A stretch of 64,000 nt of DNA, taken from Begonia masoniana (lineage: Eukaryota; Streptophyta; Magnoliopsida; Cucurbitales; Begoniaceae). The notes beneath the pieces are model-generated. The model made no database searches, was not told where the DNA came from, and saw only the letters and a program-made list of their open reading frames with translations. The stretch covers positions 24,955,432 through 25,019,431 of the forward strand of contig CM039509.1 of assembly GCA_022432975.1 (NCBI GenBank), in the 5' to 3' direction. Below are positions 12,118-23,747 of this stretch, piece after piece; position 1 is the first letter of the stretch, and every line of letters begins with the position of its first letter. The position numbers were made by a program, and so were the translations under genes.

Positions 12118-12336
12118 AATATATATTTTTTATTTTGCTAACCAATTTACTAAATTTCCCTCGCGTGTTTGAAATTCCTTATTTCTGTTAGGTTCGCATC
12201 CTTTCGACCTAAAATTTTGGAAATCCTTTTCCAAATAAAATCTTAAGTTTTAATAAACTAATTAGCCCATTAAAATCTCTCGCAAAAATTCTAATAGGAC
12301 TTTTAATTTATTCGGTAAATTTTTCAGGTTATTACA

Positions 12337-13325
12337 TATGCTCTCCCTTGAAAATTCTCAAGTGAGGATCTAGTTTTGACTCCTTGAGTAGAATCACCTA
12401 GAATATCATCTATAAGATGACTCTTAACATATCTTCAATCCTTAGGTAAGTTACCATTAACATTCTAGATTGGAGTTCCTTCTAATTGTTAGAAGTCATT
12501 TCAAGGGATATGCTCTCTCTTGATTACCACGATATTTATCACCTAAATCTAGGGTTTCTATTTTCCTTTCAAGGTCATCATTCAGCTCCAAATTGTTTGA
12601 TGATTAAATTGATTCATCGAACGTGTTGCATGCACAGATTCTTCTACAACTAGATTCTTTTTTTGTCAACCTTATACGCTTTGCTAGTTGATGAATAACC
12701 TAGAAAATTTTCATAATATGTTTTGGAGTAGAACTTGTATAAGTTATCTTTAGATTTTAATATGAAATACTAGCAACCAAAGACTCTAAAGTGTTTAACA
12801 CTTGAAGTTCTACCATCGCAAAGCTCATAAGGAGTTTTCTCAAGAACTAGACGAATAGAAACACGATTAAGGACATAGCATGCCATAGAAATGGTTTTAG
12901 CCTAAACATATTTGGGAAGATTATTCTCATTAAGCATAGTTCTAGCTAACTCTTGGAGAGACCTATTTTTTCTTTCAACAACTTTATTTTGTTAAGGTGT
13001 TTTTGGTGAAGAGAAACTGTGTTCGATGCCATATTTTTGACAAAAAACTTTTATTTTCAAGTTCATCACCATGATCAATTCGGATTGCAACAATAAAGAA
13101 ATCCTTCTCATTTTGCACTTACATCCGAAAAGTAGAAAATATTTCTAATGTTTCATCTTTTGACCTTAAGAAAAAACCAAGTGAATCTCAAAAAGCCATC
13201 TACAAATGGCATATGCATAAAGCTTACCTCCTAAAATAGTGGTTTTTGATAAATTGAAAAGGTCCATGTTGAGTAATTAGGGAGGTTCAAAAGATGATAC
13301 AACATTCTAAGAATAAAAAACACTC
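12337..13325 (-). pseudogene. SIRE-like copia integrase and linker region (element 1)
   Basis: Minus-strand Ty1/copia coding debris between the GAG-pre-integrase block and the LTR B insertion. Codons near 12400-12337 read as the end of the acidic linker before RT (a GVKTRSSL-like motif), matching the same place in the second copia element at about 39106-39130. The integrase part is broken by many stops and frameshifts, and I could not place the catalytic triad. RT and RNase H are absent because LTR B cuts in at 12337. Confidence 0.65.
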
Positions 13326-13900
13326 TTAGTTTGTTTCCCCTTTTGACAAGCATAAAAAAACTTTATTATTTTCAAAAGAGACTTTAGAAAGACCTCTAAC
13401 TAAGTTGTTTCTAAAAATCTTAGCTATGGTGTCCATTGTTACATGACCTAATCTCATATGCCAAGACCAAAAATCAATAGAAAAACTTGGGGTAAAACAT
13501 TTTTCATCAAAACATAAGATTTTATTCAAATCAATAATGTAATATTTTCATTCCTATAACCAATAAACATAATTTTTCCATTGAACTTCCTCAATCATGT
13601 AAATTTTCAATTCAAATATAACTCTTTATCCTTTGTCACACAATGGATTAGTATTGAAAGGATTATTCTTTAACCTATCAACCAAAAGCACATTTTCAAT
13701 AATAGGGTTAAAAGCTTTACCTATATTTTCAATGCCAACAATTTTTATTTTTTGTTTACCTCCAATAGTGAAGTTTCTTTTCTTCTTTGTTATGAAGGAA
13801 AACTTTGAATAGTCTCTCGTCATATGCTTTGAACATCCACTATTAATGAACCATAAGTCTTTCAAGGAAGAATCTTCAACCTACAAAGAAAAAGTTAATT
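13326..13900 (-). pseudogene. Copia protease region and GAG-pre-integrase (element 1)
   Basis: Two open blocks show this. 13865-13626 begins KDLWFINSGCSKHMTRD, the copia protease signature where the catalytic Asp of D-S-G is Asn (NSG). 13529-13326 has WHMRLGHVTMD, the HxxxGH of the GAG-pre-integrase zinc motif. The upstream gag zinc-knuckle region at 13900-14050 is degraded but still has the CHACN...HKYFKC-type cysteine/histidine spacing. Confidence 0.85.
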
Positions 13901-14246
13901 GATTCTCTTAGGTACCCGAACCTTTTTGGGTTCTTACAAGTTAATCTTGGTTCATTTAGGAGACAACTTTTTATCATTTGGCTTTAATGGACATTTAAAA
14001 TATTTATGATCAACTCTATTGCATGCATGACATAGTTAGACAACAAAAAATGTTTATAATTTTTTTCGTTTTAAATGGTTCACACTCAATTCCGGCTTTA
14101 TCAAAGACTATTTGTTGTTGTTCTAGTAGCATATTAAAATTTTTACCGCCATTAGTAAATTTCAAAACTTTGGTATGCAAATCTTTTCTCTCTTTTTCGA
14201 AAGATGTAGTTATATTAATATGTTTCTTAACTATATCAATACTCTC
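13901..14246 (-). pseudogene. Copia gag, 3' portion (element 1)
   Basis: The distal gag with the zinc knuckle and preceding coiled region. The coding text continues without loss at 21469 on the other side of the inserted LTR: minus-strand codons for VKEEE at 21471 lead into those for SIDIVKKHIN at 14240. The split is therefore a clean insertion. Confidence 0.8.
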
Positions 14247-15247
14247 TGTAATACCCCGATTTTATTTCTTTAGGATAAATTAATTAATTATGTTATGTTC
14301 ACTATTCGGTTATTTTTCAGATCTCTCGGGAGTTCCGATGGAGAAGTTCAAACCGAGTGTATAGTGAAAGTCAAGTCATGGAAATTTGACAAACGAAAAC
14401 AGAATTCAACAAAATTTCGAAAGGGCTGAAAATACGAGAGGGCAAAGTGGTAAATTTAATGTTTTAAGAGAAAACATTAAGATTTCTCTTAAAACAACAG
14501 AATGGCTTCAAGCGCTGGAGGGCAAAACTGGACGAGGTAGAGGGCGATGATCAACCGAGTGAAACCACCGAGGACTTCTGACGTTCTCCGGCCAGACGAT
14601 GGCGACGAGCAGGTTTCGACCAGTCTCCATGCACAAATCGACCGGTAAGGTTTGATTTTGCACTTTTTTTGGTTCTGTTAGAGGCCGTGAGTGATGAGCC
14701 GCATTGGGCTCCGATCACAAGCCAATTTTGGGTGTCCTCAGCCTGGGTTTGCTGACCCTTGGACTGGCGATAGTTCCCGGGTTGTGACGATCTTAATCCA
14801 GCAAAAAACTGAGGACTCCAATTTGGGTGCTTATGTTTTTCCTGTGTGAGGCCTTAGAATTTTGTTAGATTTTGCTAATTGAGTGTATGAGTGGTCGATT
14901 GGTGGAGAAACGGGTGAAAATTGATGACAAACCGAGAAAGGGGAAAATTTCAAATTTAGGACAAATTCGAGTTTTGCTGTTTTAGACCTAGCTACAGTTG
15001 TTCGTTTTAGATTCTCTTTTTGGCAGGTTAAACTTGGTAATTAGGGGAGTACGTGGTCACTGAAATCATTCGATTCTGATAACCGACATGAAAGTTATGC
15101 ACGTCCAAAGTTTTGGGATGTTTTTAACCAAACTAAATTAGTGACTCGTTTAATTGAGTTTTAGTTGGCTTAGACTAGAAATAGTAGTTTAAGAGTGAAT
15201 TGGTGAATGTAAGCTTGATTCTAAAGAAGTTTGAATTTTTTTCTTAG

Positions 15248-15301
15248 ATCGAGCCATAGGCATACAGGAAACTGAGCATCCCCAGCGAGTATGGAGGGCA
15301 G
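15248..15301 (+). other. Putative leader microexon in LTR C
   Basis: 54 nt between TTTTTTTCTTAG and GTAAGTAATG, starting ATCGAGCC. The LTR at 26222-28533 has a similar 53-nt exon starting GTCGAGCC. Confidence 0.5.
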
Positions 15302-15482
15302 GTAAGTAATGTTTGCTTGTGCTTTGCCTTCGGGCCTACATCACAATTCAGTAGGATTGCTTGGATGTCGTTGCATGGTAGGTGTATGTCCGGTATGGTT
15401 GTCGCGTATGTTGTGGTACGTTATGGGTGGTGTGGTATGGTGAGGAGTGAACGAATCCTAATGTACGTAATTAACTAAGAGA

Positions 15483-18400
15483 CGTGATGTGCTCCGTGAA
15501 TTTCGGGTTGGACTCAGGCCAGAAGTGATGTACTCTGCGAATTCCGAGTTGGACTTGGGCGGGAGGTGATGTGCTCTGCGAATTCTAGGTGGGACTCGGG
15601 CCGGAGGTGATGTGCTCCGTGAATTTCAGGTTGGATCCGGGCGAAAGGTAATGTGCTCCACGAATTCTGGGTTGGACTCGGGCCAAAGGTGATGTGCTCC
15701 GCGAATTCTGGGTTGGACTCGGGCCGGAGGTGATGTGCTCCGTGAATTCCAGGTGGGACTCGGGCCGGAGGTGATGTGCTCTGCGAATTCCGAGTTGGAC
15801 TCAGGCCGGAAGTGACGTGCTCCGTGAATTCCGGGTGGAACTAAAGGCCAGAGGTGATGTACTCTGCGAATTCTGAGTGGGACTCAAGCCGGAGGTGATG
15901 TGCTCCGTGAATTTCGGGTTGGACTCGGGCCAGAGGGATCAGGTCGATTCCAGGTAGGACTCGGGCCGGAGGGTGATGTGCTCAGCAAATTTTGAGTGGG
16001 ACTTGGGCTGGAGGTGATGTGCTCTGCAAATTCCGAGTAAGACTCAGGCAGGGGGTGATGTGCTCTGTGAATTTCGGGTGGGACTTAGGCCAGAGGGTTA
16101 TGTGCTCCGTGAATTCCGGCTGGGACTCGGGCCGGAGGTGATGTGCTCTGCGAATTCCAGGTAGGACTCGGGCCGGAGGGTGATGTGCTCAGCAAATTTT
16201 GGGTGGGACTCGGGCTGGAGGTGATGTGCTCTGTGAATTTCCAGTAGGACTCAGGCCGGGGGTGATGTGCTCTGTGAATTTCGGGTGGGACTTAGGTTAG
16301 AGGGTTATGTGCTCCGTGAATTCCAGCTGGTACTCGGGCCGGAGGTGATGTGCTCTGCGAATTTTGGGTTGGACTAAGGCCGGAGGTTACGTGCTCTGCG
16401 AATTTTCGGTGGGACTCGGGTCAAAGGTGATGTGCTCCGCGAATTATGGGTTGGACTCGAGCTGGAGTTGATGTGCTCCGCGAATTTCGAGTGGGACTCA
16501 GACCAGAGATGATGTGCTCCGTGAATTTTAGGCGGGACTCGGGCCGGAGGTGATGTGCTCTGTAAATTCTGAGTTGGACTCAGGCCAGAGGTGACATGCT
16601 CCGTGAATTTCGGGTGGAACTAAGGGCCGGAGGTGATGTGCTCTACGAATTCTGAGTGGGACTCGGGCCGAAGGTGATGTGCTCTACGAATTTTGGGTTG
16701 GACTCGGGCCAGAAGTGATGTGCTTTGCGAATTCCAGGTAGGACTCGGGCCGGAGGGTGATGTGCTTAGAAAATTTTGGATGGGATTGGGGATGGAGGTG
16801 ATGTGCTCTGCGAATTCCGAGTAGGACTCGGGCCGGGGGTGATGTGCTCTGTGAATTTTGGGTGGGACTTAGGCCAGAGGGTTATGTGCTCCGTGAATTC
16901 CGGTTGGGACTCGGGCCGGAGGTGATGTGCTCTGCCAATTTTGGTTTGGGCTCAGGACGGAGGTGACGTGCTCCGCGAATTTTAGGTGGGACTCGGGTCA
17001 AAGGTGATGTGCTCCGCGAATTCTGGGTTGGACTCGAGCTGGAGGTGATGTGCTCCGCGAATTTCGAGTGGGACTCGGGCCGGAGATGATGTGCTGCGCG
17101 AATTCTGGGTGGGACTCGGGCCAGAGGTGATGTGCTCCGTGAATTCTCGGTGGGACTCGGGCCGGAGATGATGTGCTCCGCGAATTTTTGGTGGGACTCG
17201 GGCCATAGGTGATGTGCTCCGCGAATTCTAGATTGGACTCGGGCCGTAGGTGATGTGCTCTGCAAATTCCAGGTGGGACTCGGGCCATAGGTGATGTGCT
17301 CTACAAATTCCAGGTGGGACTCGGGCTGGAGGGTGATGTGCTCCGCGAATTCTAGGTGGGACTCGGGCCGGAGATGATGTGCTCCAAGAATTCTGGGTTG
17401 GACTCGGGCCAGAGGTGATATGCTCCGTGAATTCTGGGTGGGACTCGGAGCAGAGGGTGATGTGCTTCTCGAATTTTGGGTGAGACACAGGCCGGAGGTG
17501 ACGTGATCCGCGAATTTTGGGTTGGACTCAGGCCGAAGGTGATGTGCTCTGCGATTTTCGGGTGGGACTCATGCTGGAGGGTGATGTGCTCCACGAATTT
17601 TTGGTTGGACTCGGGCCGGAGGTGATGTGCTCCACGAATTCCTGGTTGGACTCGGGCCGGAGGTGATGTGCTACGCGAATTCTTGCTTGGACTCGGGCCG
17701 GAGGTGATGTGCTCCGTGAATTCCGGGTGGGACTCGGGTCGGAGGTGATGTTCTCTGCGAATTCTGGTTTGGGCTCAGGCCGGAGGTGACGTGCTCCGTG
17801 AATTCCGGGTGGAACTCGGGCCGGAGGTGATTTCCTCTGCGAATTATAAGTGGGACTTTGGGCGGAGGTGATGTGCTCCGCGAATTTCGGGTTGGACTCG
17901 AGCCAGAGGTGATGTGCTCTGCGAATTAAAGGTGGGACTCGGGCTGGAGGGTGATGTGCTCAGCAAATTCTGGGTGGGACTCGGGCTGGAGGTGATGTGC
18001 TCTGCGAATTTCTAGTTGCACTCGGTTCGGAGGTGATGTGCTCTGTGAATTTCGGGTGGGACTCCAGCCGGAGGGTGATGTGCTCTGTGAATTCTGGGTG
18101 GGACTAGGGCCGGAGGTGATGTGCTCTGCGAATTTTGGGTTGGTCTCAGAGCGAAGGTGATGTGCTCCGCGAATTCTAGGTGGGACTCGAGCCGAAGGTG
18201 ATGTGCTCCGCGAATTTCGGGTTGGACTTGAGCCGGAGGTGATGTGCTTCATGAATTTTTGTTGTGTCTCGGGCCAGAGGGGATGTGCTCTGCGAATTTT
18301 GGTGGTTCTCGTGCCGGATATGATGTGCTCCGCGAATTCCAGGTGGGACTCGGGCTAGAGATGATGCGCTCCGCGAATTCTGGATTGGACTTTGGCCGGA

Positions 18401-19397
18401 GGTGATGTGCTCTGCAAATTCCAGGTGGGGCTCGGGATGGAGGGTGATGTGCTCCGCGAATTCTGGGTAGAACTCGGGCTGGAGATGATGTACTCCGCAA
18501 ATTCCGGGTTGGACTCGGGCCGGAGGTGATATGCTCTGTGAATTCTGGGTGGGACTCGGGGCAAAGGGTGATGTGCTTCTCAAATTTTGGGTGGGACTCA
18601 GGCCGGAGGTGACGTGCTCTGTGAATTTTGGGTTGGACTCAAGCCGGAGGTGATGTGCTCTGCAAATTCTTGGTGGGACTCGGGCTGGAGGGTGATGTGC
18701 TCAGCGAATTTTGGGTTGGACTCGGGCCGGAGGTGATGTGCTCTACGAATTCCTGGTTGGACTCGGGCCGGAGGTGATGTGCTCCCTCGAATTCTGGGTT
18801 GGACTTGGGCCGGAGGTGATATGCTCTGTGAGTTCCAGGTTGGACTCGGGTCCGAGGGTGATGTGCTCCGCAAATTCCAGGTGGGACTTGGGCAGGATGG
18901 TGATGTGCTCCGCGAATTCAGGGTTGGACTCGGGCCGGAGTTGATGTGCTCCACAAATTTTGGGTTGGACTCAGGCCGGAGGTGATGTGCTCTGCGAATT
19001 CCGGGTGGGACTTGGGCTGGAGGGTGATGTGCGCCGTGAATTTTGGGTTGGACTCAGGCCAGAGGTGATGTGCTCCACGAATTCCTGGTTAGACTCCGAC
19101 CGGAGGTGATGTGCTCCGCGAATTCTGGGTCGGACTCAGGCCGGAGGTGACGTGCTCTGTGAATTTCGGGTTGGACTCGGGTCGGCGGGTGATGTGCTCC
19201 ACGAATTCTGGGTGGGACTTTGGCCGGATGGTGATATGCTCCGTGAATTTCAGATGGGATTTGGGCCGAAGGGTGATGTGCTCCGCGAATTCTAGATTGG
19301 ACTCGTGCCGGAGGTGATATGCTCTGCGAATTTCGGATTAGACTCGGGCCGAAGGTGATGTGTTCCGCGAATCCCGGGTGGGACTTTGGCTGGAGGG
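15483..19397 (+). repeat. 41-bp minisatellite, about 95 copies
   Basis: Diverged head-to-tail copies (41 bp, sometimes 42 with an extra G) of ggaggtgatgtgctccgcga followed by attctgggttggactcgggcc. Variants recur (CCGCGAATT/TCTGCGAATT; GGGTTGG/GGGTGGG) in patches, suggesting higher-order duplications. On the minus strand all three frames are largely open, giving ORFs of 60-160 codons with a repeating 41-residue pattern. I treat these as an artefact of composition. Confidence 0.95.
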
Positions 19398-20148
19398 TAA
19401 GAAGAAAGGGAATGAAAGAATTGAACCAGAACGAGAACGAAATGAGTGCGGGTGTGGTTGGAGGTGGTAGGATATTGCATACGCATGTGATGTGATGTGT
19501 ATGTGAAGTCGTCGTTAGTTGGCTATGGTTTGTATGCATCATGTTTTAAAAGTTACACAAAAATGTTTTGAGCGTGTTTTAAGCGCGAGAGAGTAGTGGA
19601 TGTAAGGTATGGTGTGGACAGGCGATAGTGGGCTCGAGTGTGACTTGTGGACCCTGCTTCCGGGACGAGCTTGAGCGATGGCGACGTGCCGATGGCAACG
19701 CGGTGTATAGACCAACTGTCTCAGGCGGTTGCATTTCGAGTCGAGGCAGGGGGTTTGGGTGTGAATCATGGGCCCCGTTCCTGGAGGAACCGGGATAGTA
19801 GCGACGTGCCAGTAAACAGTGCGGTGTACGGACCGACTGCCCAGTGTGGTTGCATTCCAAACCTCAGTGAGATGCGATGCGGTGAGGTGATGACAACGTG
19901 TGTAGAGACGAGCGCGTTAAGATTGCATAACCAGTTTTCATGCTTCATGTTTATTTTCAGCACTCTACTTTCTAAGCTTTGATCTTACAGTGTTTTCTGT
20001 GGTGTAAGTACTACCAAGAAGGAAGGTGAGTACCGAGAGCCTTACTAGAAGTAGATGGCAGTTGGTGACGTGCAACCAGGGCCTCGGCTGATGGCAGTGT
20101 TAGGGCGACCCGACCCAGGAGGAGCCGTGGAACGGTTTTGATAGGGAG

Positions 20149-20964
20149 TAGGGGTGTGCAAAACCAAACCAGAACTGATGAACAGAACCGGAACCGGCGA
20201 TTTTGAGCATTTGGAAACCGAAGTTCAGATTAATTTTGTAGGAACCAACTTTTTAGGTTCTGTTTGGATCGGTCAAAACCGAAAGAAACCGAAACCGAAC
20301 CGTTCCTATATACGCATGTGCCCAAAAAAATAAAAAATAAAAGAAACGTAGCTTGGCGAGTGAAAATAGAATCTAAAACCACACCTCATTTGTAAAGACA
20401 TTCCCATTCCCATTCCCACTCCTACCTTTTTTTTAGATTTAAATTTAATTTAATTATTATTAATAATTCTGGAAATAAAACTAGAAAAATAAAAGGCCAA
20501 TGCAATCAGTCCCTGCACTTCTATTTTCTTTTTTGCTTGAGAAAAAAACTTGCAGACCTTGTTAATGGTGGAGGGAAAATGAGACCATGACCACGCCTTC
20601 TCAACTACAACTCTCGCCGCCCCAAACGATCAGGAAGCTTATTGTGGAGGTGGTGGAAGCTCGAGACCTTCTTCCCAAGGATGGCCAAGGAAGCTCCAGC
20701 CCTTACGTTGTCGCAGATTTTGATGGCCAGAGGAAGCAAACTTCGACCAAGTTTCGCGATCTCAATCCAAAGATAGGTTTTGCAAAATTTGGTTGTAGAA
20801 CCGGAACCGAACCAGAATAGGAACCGAAACTTTTAGTTCGGTTCCAGTTCAGTTTCGGCCAGTTACACGACCGATTTTGGTTCGATTATTCCAAAACCGA
20901 TTGGTAACCGGTTCGATTCAGTTCCTCTCCAAAACCAAACCGAACCAGGTTTTGCACACCCCTA
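20149..20964 (+). mobile_element. Non-autonomous hAT-type transposon with captured gene piece
   Basis: An 816-bp insertion with perfect 17-bp terminal inverted repeats (TAGGGGTGTGCAAAACC at 20149-20165 and its complement at 20948-20964) and a perfect 8-bp target duplication ATAGGGAG (20141-20148, 20965-20972). TIR type and 8-bp duplication point to hAT. Both subterminal regions are dense in GGTTCGGTTC-like motifs, in the places where hAT transposase would bind. There is no transposase ORF. The middle holds a C2-domain gene fragment, so it is a Pack-type element. Confidence 0.93.
20587..20775 (+). pseudogene. MCTP/QUIRKY-like C2-domain gene fragment (captured)
   Basis: The ATG at 20587 opens a frame whose first 61 residues look like the N-terminus and first C2 domain of plant MCTP (multiple C2 and transmembrane) proteins: KLIVEVVEARDLLPKDGQG, then SSPYVVADFDGQ and TSTKFRDLNP. 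In the family this lipid- and calcium-binding module acts at ER-plasma membrane contacts and plasmodesmata. The match stops after DLNPK, where the frame runs into the hAT subterminal repeat (stop 20818-20820). The rest of the first C2 domain, later C2 domains and membrane segments are absent. The ~240 bp before the ATG, with no hAT repeats, may be captured 5' UTR or promoter DNA. Confidence 0.88.
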
Positions 20965-21468
20965 ATAGGGAGTAGGACTCCTTTTTGTTTCTTTTGAGGG
21001 GGTATTGTGTATTCGTTGTATATAGTCATAGTTAAGGGTGATGTGTCACTCTATACTATTGATTTTCTTCATTTTGGGTCGGCAGTACAGTCTTCCTTGC
21101 TGTTATGATGATTGTCTGGAGATTTCGTATATTGGTTAGATGAGTAGGAATATTTTGCATTTGGTTGAGGATCTATTTTTATGCAGGTACTTAACATTTT
21201 AGGGGCGCCATTTTCAAGTGTTACTCTATCGAAATTTTCGGGAGAATGCCGTGAAGTCTAACGGTTAGGATTTAAGGAAAATAGTGAGTCTAGGCAGCTA
21301 GGTAAGACATAAGAGAACTTTGGGAGGTTAGTTTTAATTCCGTTGCGTGAGTTTTATGGGAAGGTATTTCCAGCGTTGGAAGTTTAAGCGAATGAGATAG
21401 TTGAGAGAGTCATATTAGCCAGAGTAGTCCCTATAGCGAACTGGGTCGTGGAGACTCAGGGCGTTACA

Positions 21469-22620
21469 CTCTTCTTCTTTAACACTTTATACTTAGACTT
21501 GAGTAAATAAAATTGCTCAAGCAAATCAATTAAAAACATCTACCAACTCATTTTCATTAACATTATTATCTAAATCATTAAATTAGTTGCTTACATTATT
21601 TTCTTTCTTCATGAAGCACATGTGGGCAACTTTCTCGTCTTAGGATGATATGTCCTCTTTACTATCATCTCATGTAGTCTTGATTGCTCTCTTTTTTAAT
21701 GTATTTGGTTTCTTCTTGGCTCGAAGACAATTGACTTTGAAGTGCTCCGACTTTCTACACTCAAAGTGTGCGGCTTCTTTTTTCCTTTTGAGGCTTATCT
21801 CCTTTAACGACTTTCTTTCATTGCCATTTCTTTCTTTGGAAGAATTTGTTAAACTTCATTGTGATGAAAGCAATCTTCTCATCGTCTTCTTCTTTCTCGA
21901 ATTCCACTTGATTGCTTGGTGAGGCTTTAAGAGCAATATCTTTCCTTCTGGAGACTTCCTTTTCCTTTTTCTCCTCCTTTTCATTAGCCTTCATGGTTAT
22001 TTCATGAGTTATGAGAGAGCCAAACAACTCTTGTATTTTGAGAACTTTGAGATATCTTGCTTTTTGGGTCACTGTCACCTTAGGTTGCCATGCTCTTGGT
22101 AAACATCAGAGTAGTTTCCCAACAAATTCTTCATTAAGATAAATTCTACCAAGCACTTTCAGACTATTAGTAATGTTAATGAATAGAGTAAACATTTTAC
22201 TAATGGTTTCATTCTTATCCATAGAAAATAACTCATATTCATGTACTAGCATACTCAATTTACTTTTTTAAAAAACTTATTTGTACCTTCGTATGTTATC
22301 TCAAGTAATCTCCAAATCTCAAATACATTAACACAATCTTGCACTCTATTAAATTCATCCCTATTAAGAGCACAACATAACATATTCATAGCTTTTGCAT
22401 TCATATTTAATCTTTGTTTATCATTGTCATCAAACTCTAGAGGCAATTTAGGTACATAAATCACAGTCCATCTATCGAATAAAAATTTCGATCCTAGCTT
22501 ACAATAGACATAAACATTACCATTGAACAAAAAAGGCCTAAAAGTAGATTTCCCTCTGTATACATATTTCTTATATTGAAATCCAAAACAAACAATCAAT
22601 ACAAATAATTTAGTCACGAT
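21469..22620 (-). pseudogene. Copia gag, 5' portion (element 1)
   Basis: Minus-strand gag N-terminal half. 22617-22255 includes LPLEFDDNDKQRLNMNAKAM and FEIWRLLEITYEGTN, the usual copia capsid (UBN2-type) motifs. 22078-21818 has YLKVLKIQELFGSLITHE and a Lys/Glu-rich stretch; it aligns by eye with 41572-41141 of the second copia element. Stops and frameshifts lie between the blocks (about 22080-22250). The acidic segment before the zinc knuckle reaches 21471, where the solo LTR splits it. Confidence 0.88.
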
Positions 22621-22635
22621 AAAATATTACAACCC

Positions 22636-22657
22636 GCTCTTATATCAATTTTAGGAT
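22636..22657 (-). other. Degenerate primer-binding site (copia element 1)
   Basis: Minus-strand ttgatataagagcg corresponds to TGGTATCAGAGC, placed about 8 nt after the LTR end as in the second copia element (42098-42109). Confidence 0.55.
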
Positions 22658-23747
22658 TGCATTAACCTTGGAGGGGGGCAGAGAGGGGGGGGGGGGGGTC
22701 GTTTCTCTTGAATTTAAAAGTTCTAAAACTAGTATCGAGAAGGGAAAGAAAAAACAAACTAGTTTGTTGACGCGTTTTAGTCAGTTTTGTCTGTGTTCAT
22801 GCTCTAAGATTTCTCCTTGAAGATTCATTTCCACCTTAAACTTCTCACTCAATAGATTGAACTTTTGGGTGTCAATTCAAAATTTTTACAACAACTCTTA
22901 TCTAGAGCGTCACCCTTTAATTATTATACAAGAATTAAAGTCTAATCGAGAACAAACAATATCACACTCTTAATTATTGAAATCTCAAGTTGATGTAGGA
23001 GAAGTATGATAGGTGTTGAAGAATTTGAATCTCAAGTGATTTTGACAGCACTTCGTTATAATGTTCTCATTCAATATTTTGTGTTGTGCAACTCTTCTCT
23101 GTTTATAGATGTCCTTAGAAAAATAGTGTAGTGGTGTCCATCCAACTTGTTTGGTTGACACTTTCATGACTGTTGCACTAGTTTTTGAACCTTTTGAACA
23201 ACTCGGTAGACCTCTTAGTAGACCACACTAGTTGTCTCTTTGCTAGGCCGACTGACACTTTGAAATCTTGAGTTTTTGAAACAATTTTTAATTGCGTGGC
23301 ATGTGTCGAGCCTTTATTGTTTGTAAGACAACACCAATAGACACTTTGAGCTCACTACAATTCTAATCAACGCTTCGTCGGTCAATACTTCTCGGTTAGG
23401 TCGACCCTTTGAGCTTTTGTGATGCCTTTTAGTGTTGCACAGGTTGACACCTTGCTGGACCGGTCGATACTTGTTTCTCTTAGGTTTTAAACAATTTCTT
23501 CACTCTAACGACATGCACATCTCATTTTATTTTCATCATTCAAGTCCTATGAACTTTAACAATCACTAAAGGAATGAAGCAAACACGTTAGCACTACCAA
23601 ATAAACTCATCAATGGTATTTCTAAAAAAGATAGATATGCAACATTTATGCAGAGCTAAACAATAAACAATCTTAGAATTAATTAACCAGTTTAACACAC
23701 TGATCATTAAAACAAACTAAGCTTAATTCTCTATACGCTAAAAATAA
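22658..23747 (-). mobile_element. 5' LTR of SIRE-like copia element 1
   Basis: The minus-strand LTR ends at TGCATTAACC (22658 on the plus strand), next to the primer site. A run of 14-15 G (22685-22699) sits just inside, with a similar G-rich tract in the second copia LTR (42130-42155). The right edge near ctaaaa (23747) is approximate and is set by resemblance to the agctaaca end at 35320. Confidence 0.6.

Larger units (their letters stand above)
9875..12336 (-). mobile_element. 5' LTR of Tekay-like element (LTR B)
   Basis: Minus-strand LTR from TGTAATAACC (12336) to ggcgttaca (9875), 2462 bp. It is homologous along most of its length to the solo LTR at 14247-21468 but lacks that LTR's 41-bp array. 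It has a perfect hairpin near its transcribed start (12079-12117), a donor-like site at 11930/11931, a 47-nt microexon (11286-11332) and about three 120-bp repeats. It interrupts copia coding sequence at 12337. Confidence 0.88.
14247..21468 (+). mobile_element. Solo gypsy LTR, 7.2 kb (LTR C)
   Basis: The element runs from TGTAATACCCC to gggcgttaca, with no internal region, inside copia gag. Flanks are CTCTC (14242-14246) and CTCTT (21469-21473), a 4-of-5 target-site duplication. It is the same family as LTR B in the opposite orientation. It holds a donor-like site (14645), a microexon (15248-15301), a 41-bp array (about 15483-19397), 120-bp units (about 19620-19860) and a hAT insertion (20149-20964). 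Without the hAT DNA it is about 6.4 kb, very long for an LTR; the array accounts for 3.9 kb. Confidence 0.9.

Noticed and set aside
16882..19542. Many overlapping ORFs of 60-160 codons in and beside the 41-bp array
   Set aside because: They are in all frames, follow the 41-bp repeat exactly and have no domain; they arise from a monomer poor in reverse-strand stops.
20587..20820. Functional MCTP gene
   Set aside because: Only 61 codons match, ending in transposon sequence; the remaining C2 and membrane domains are absent.
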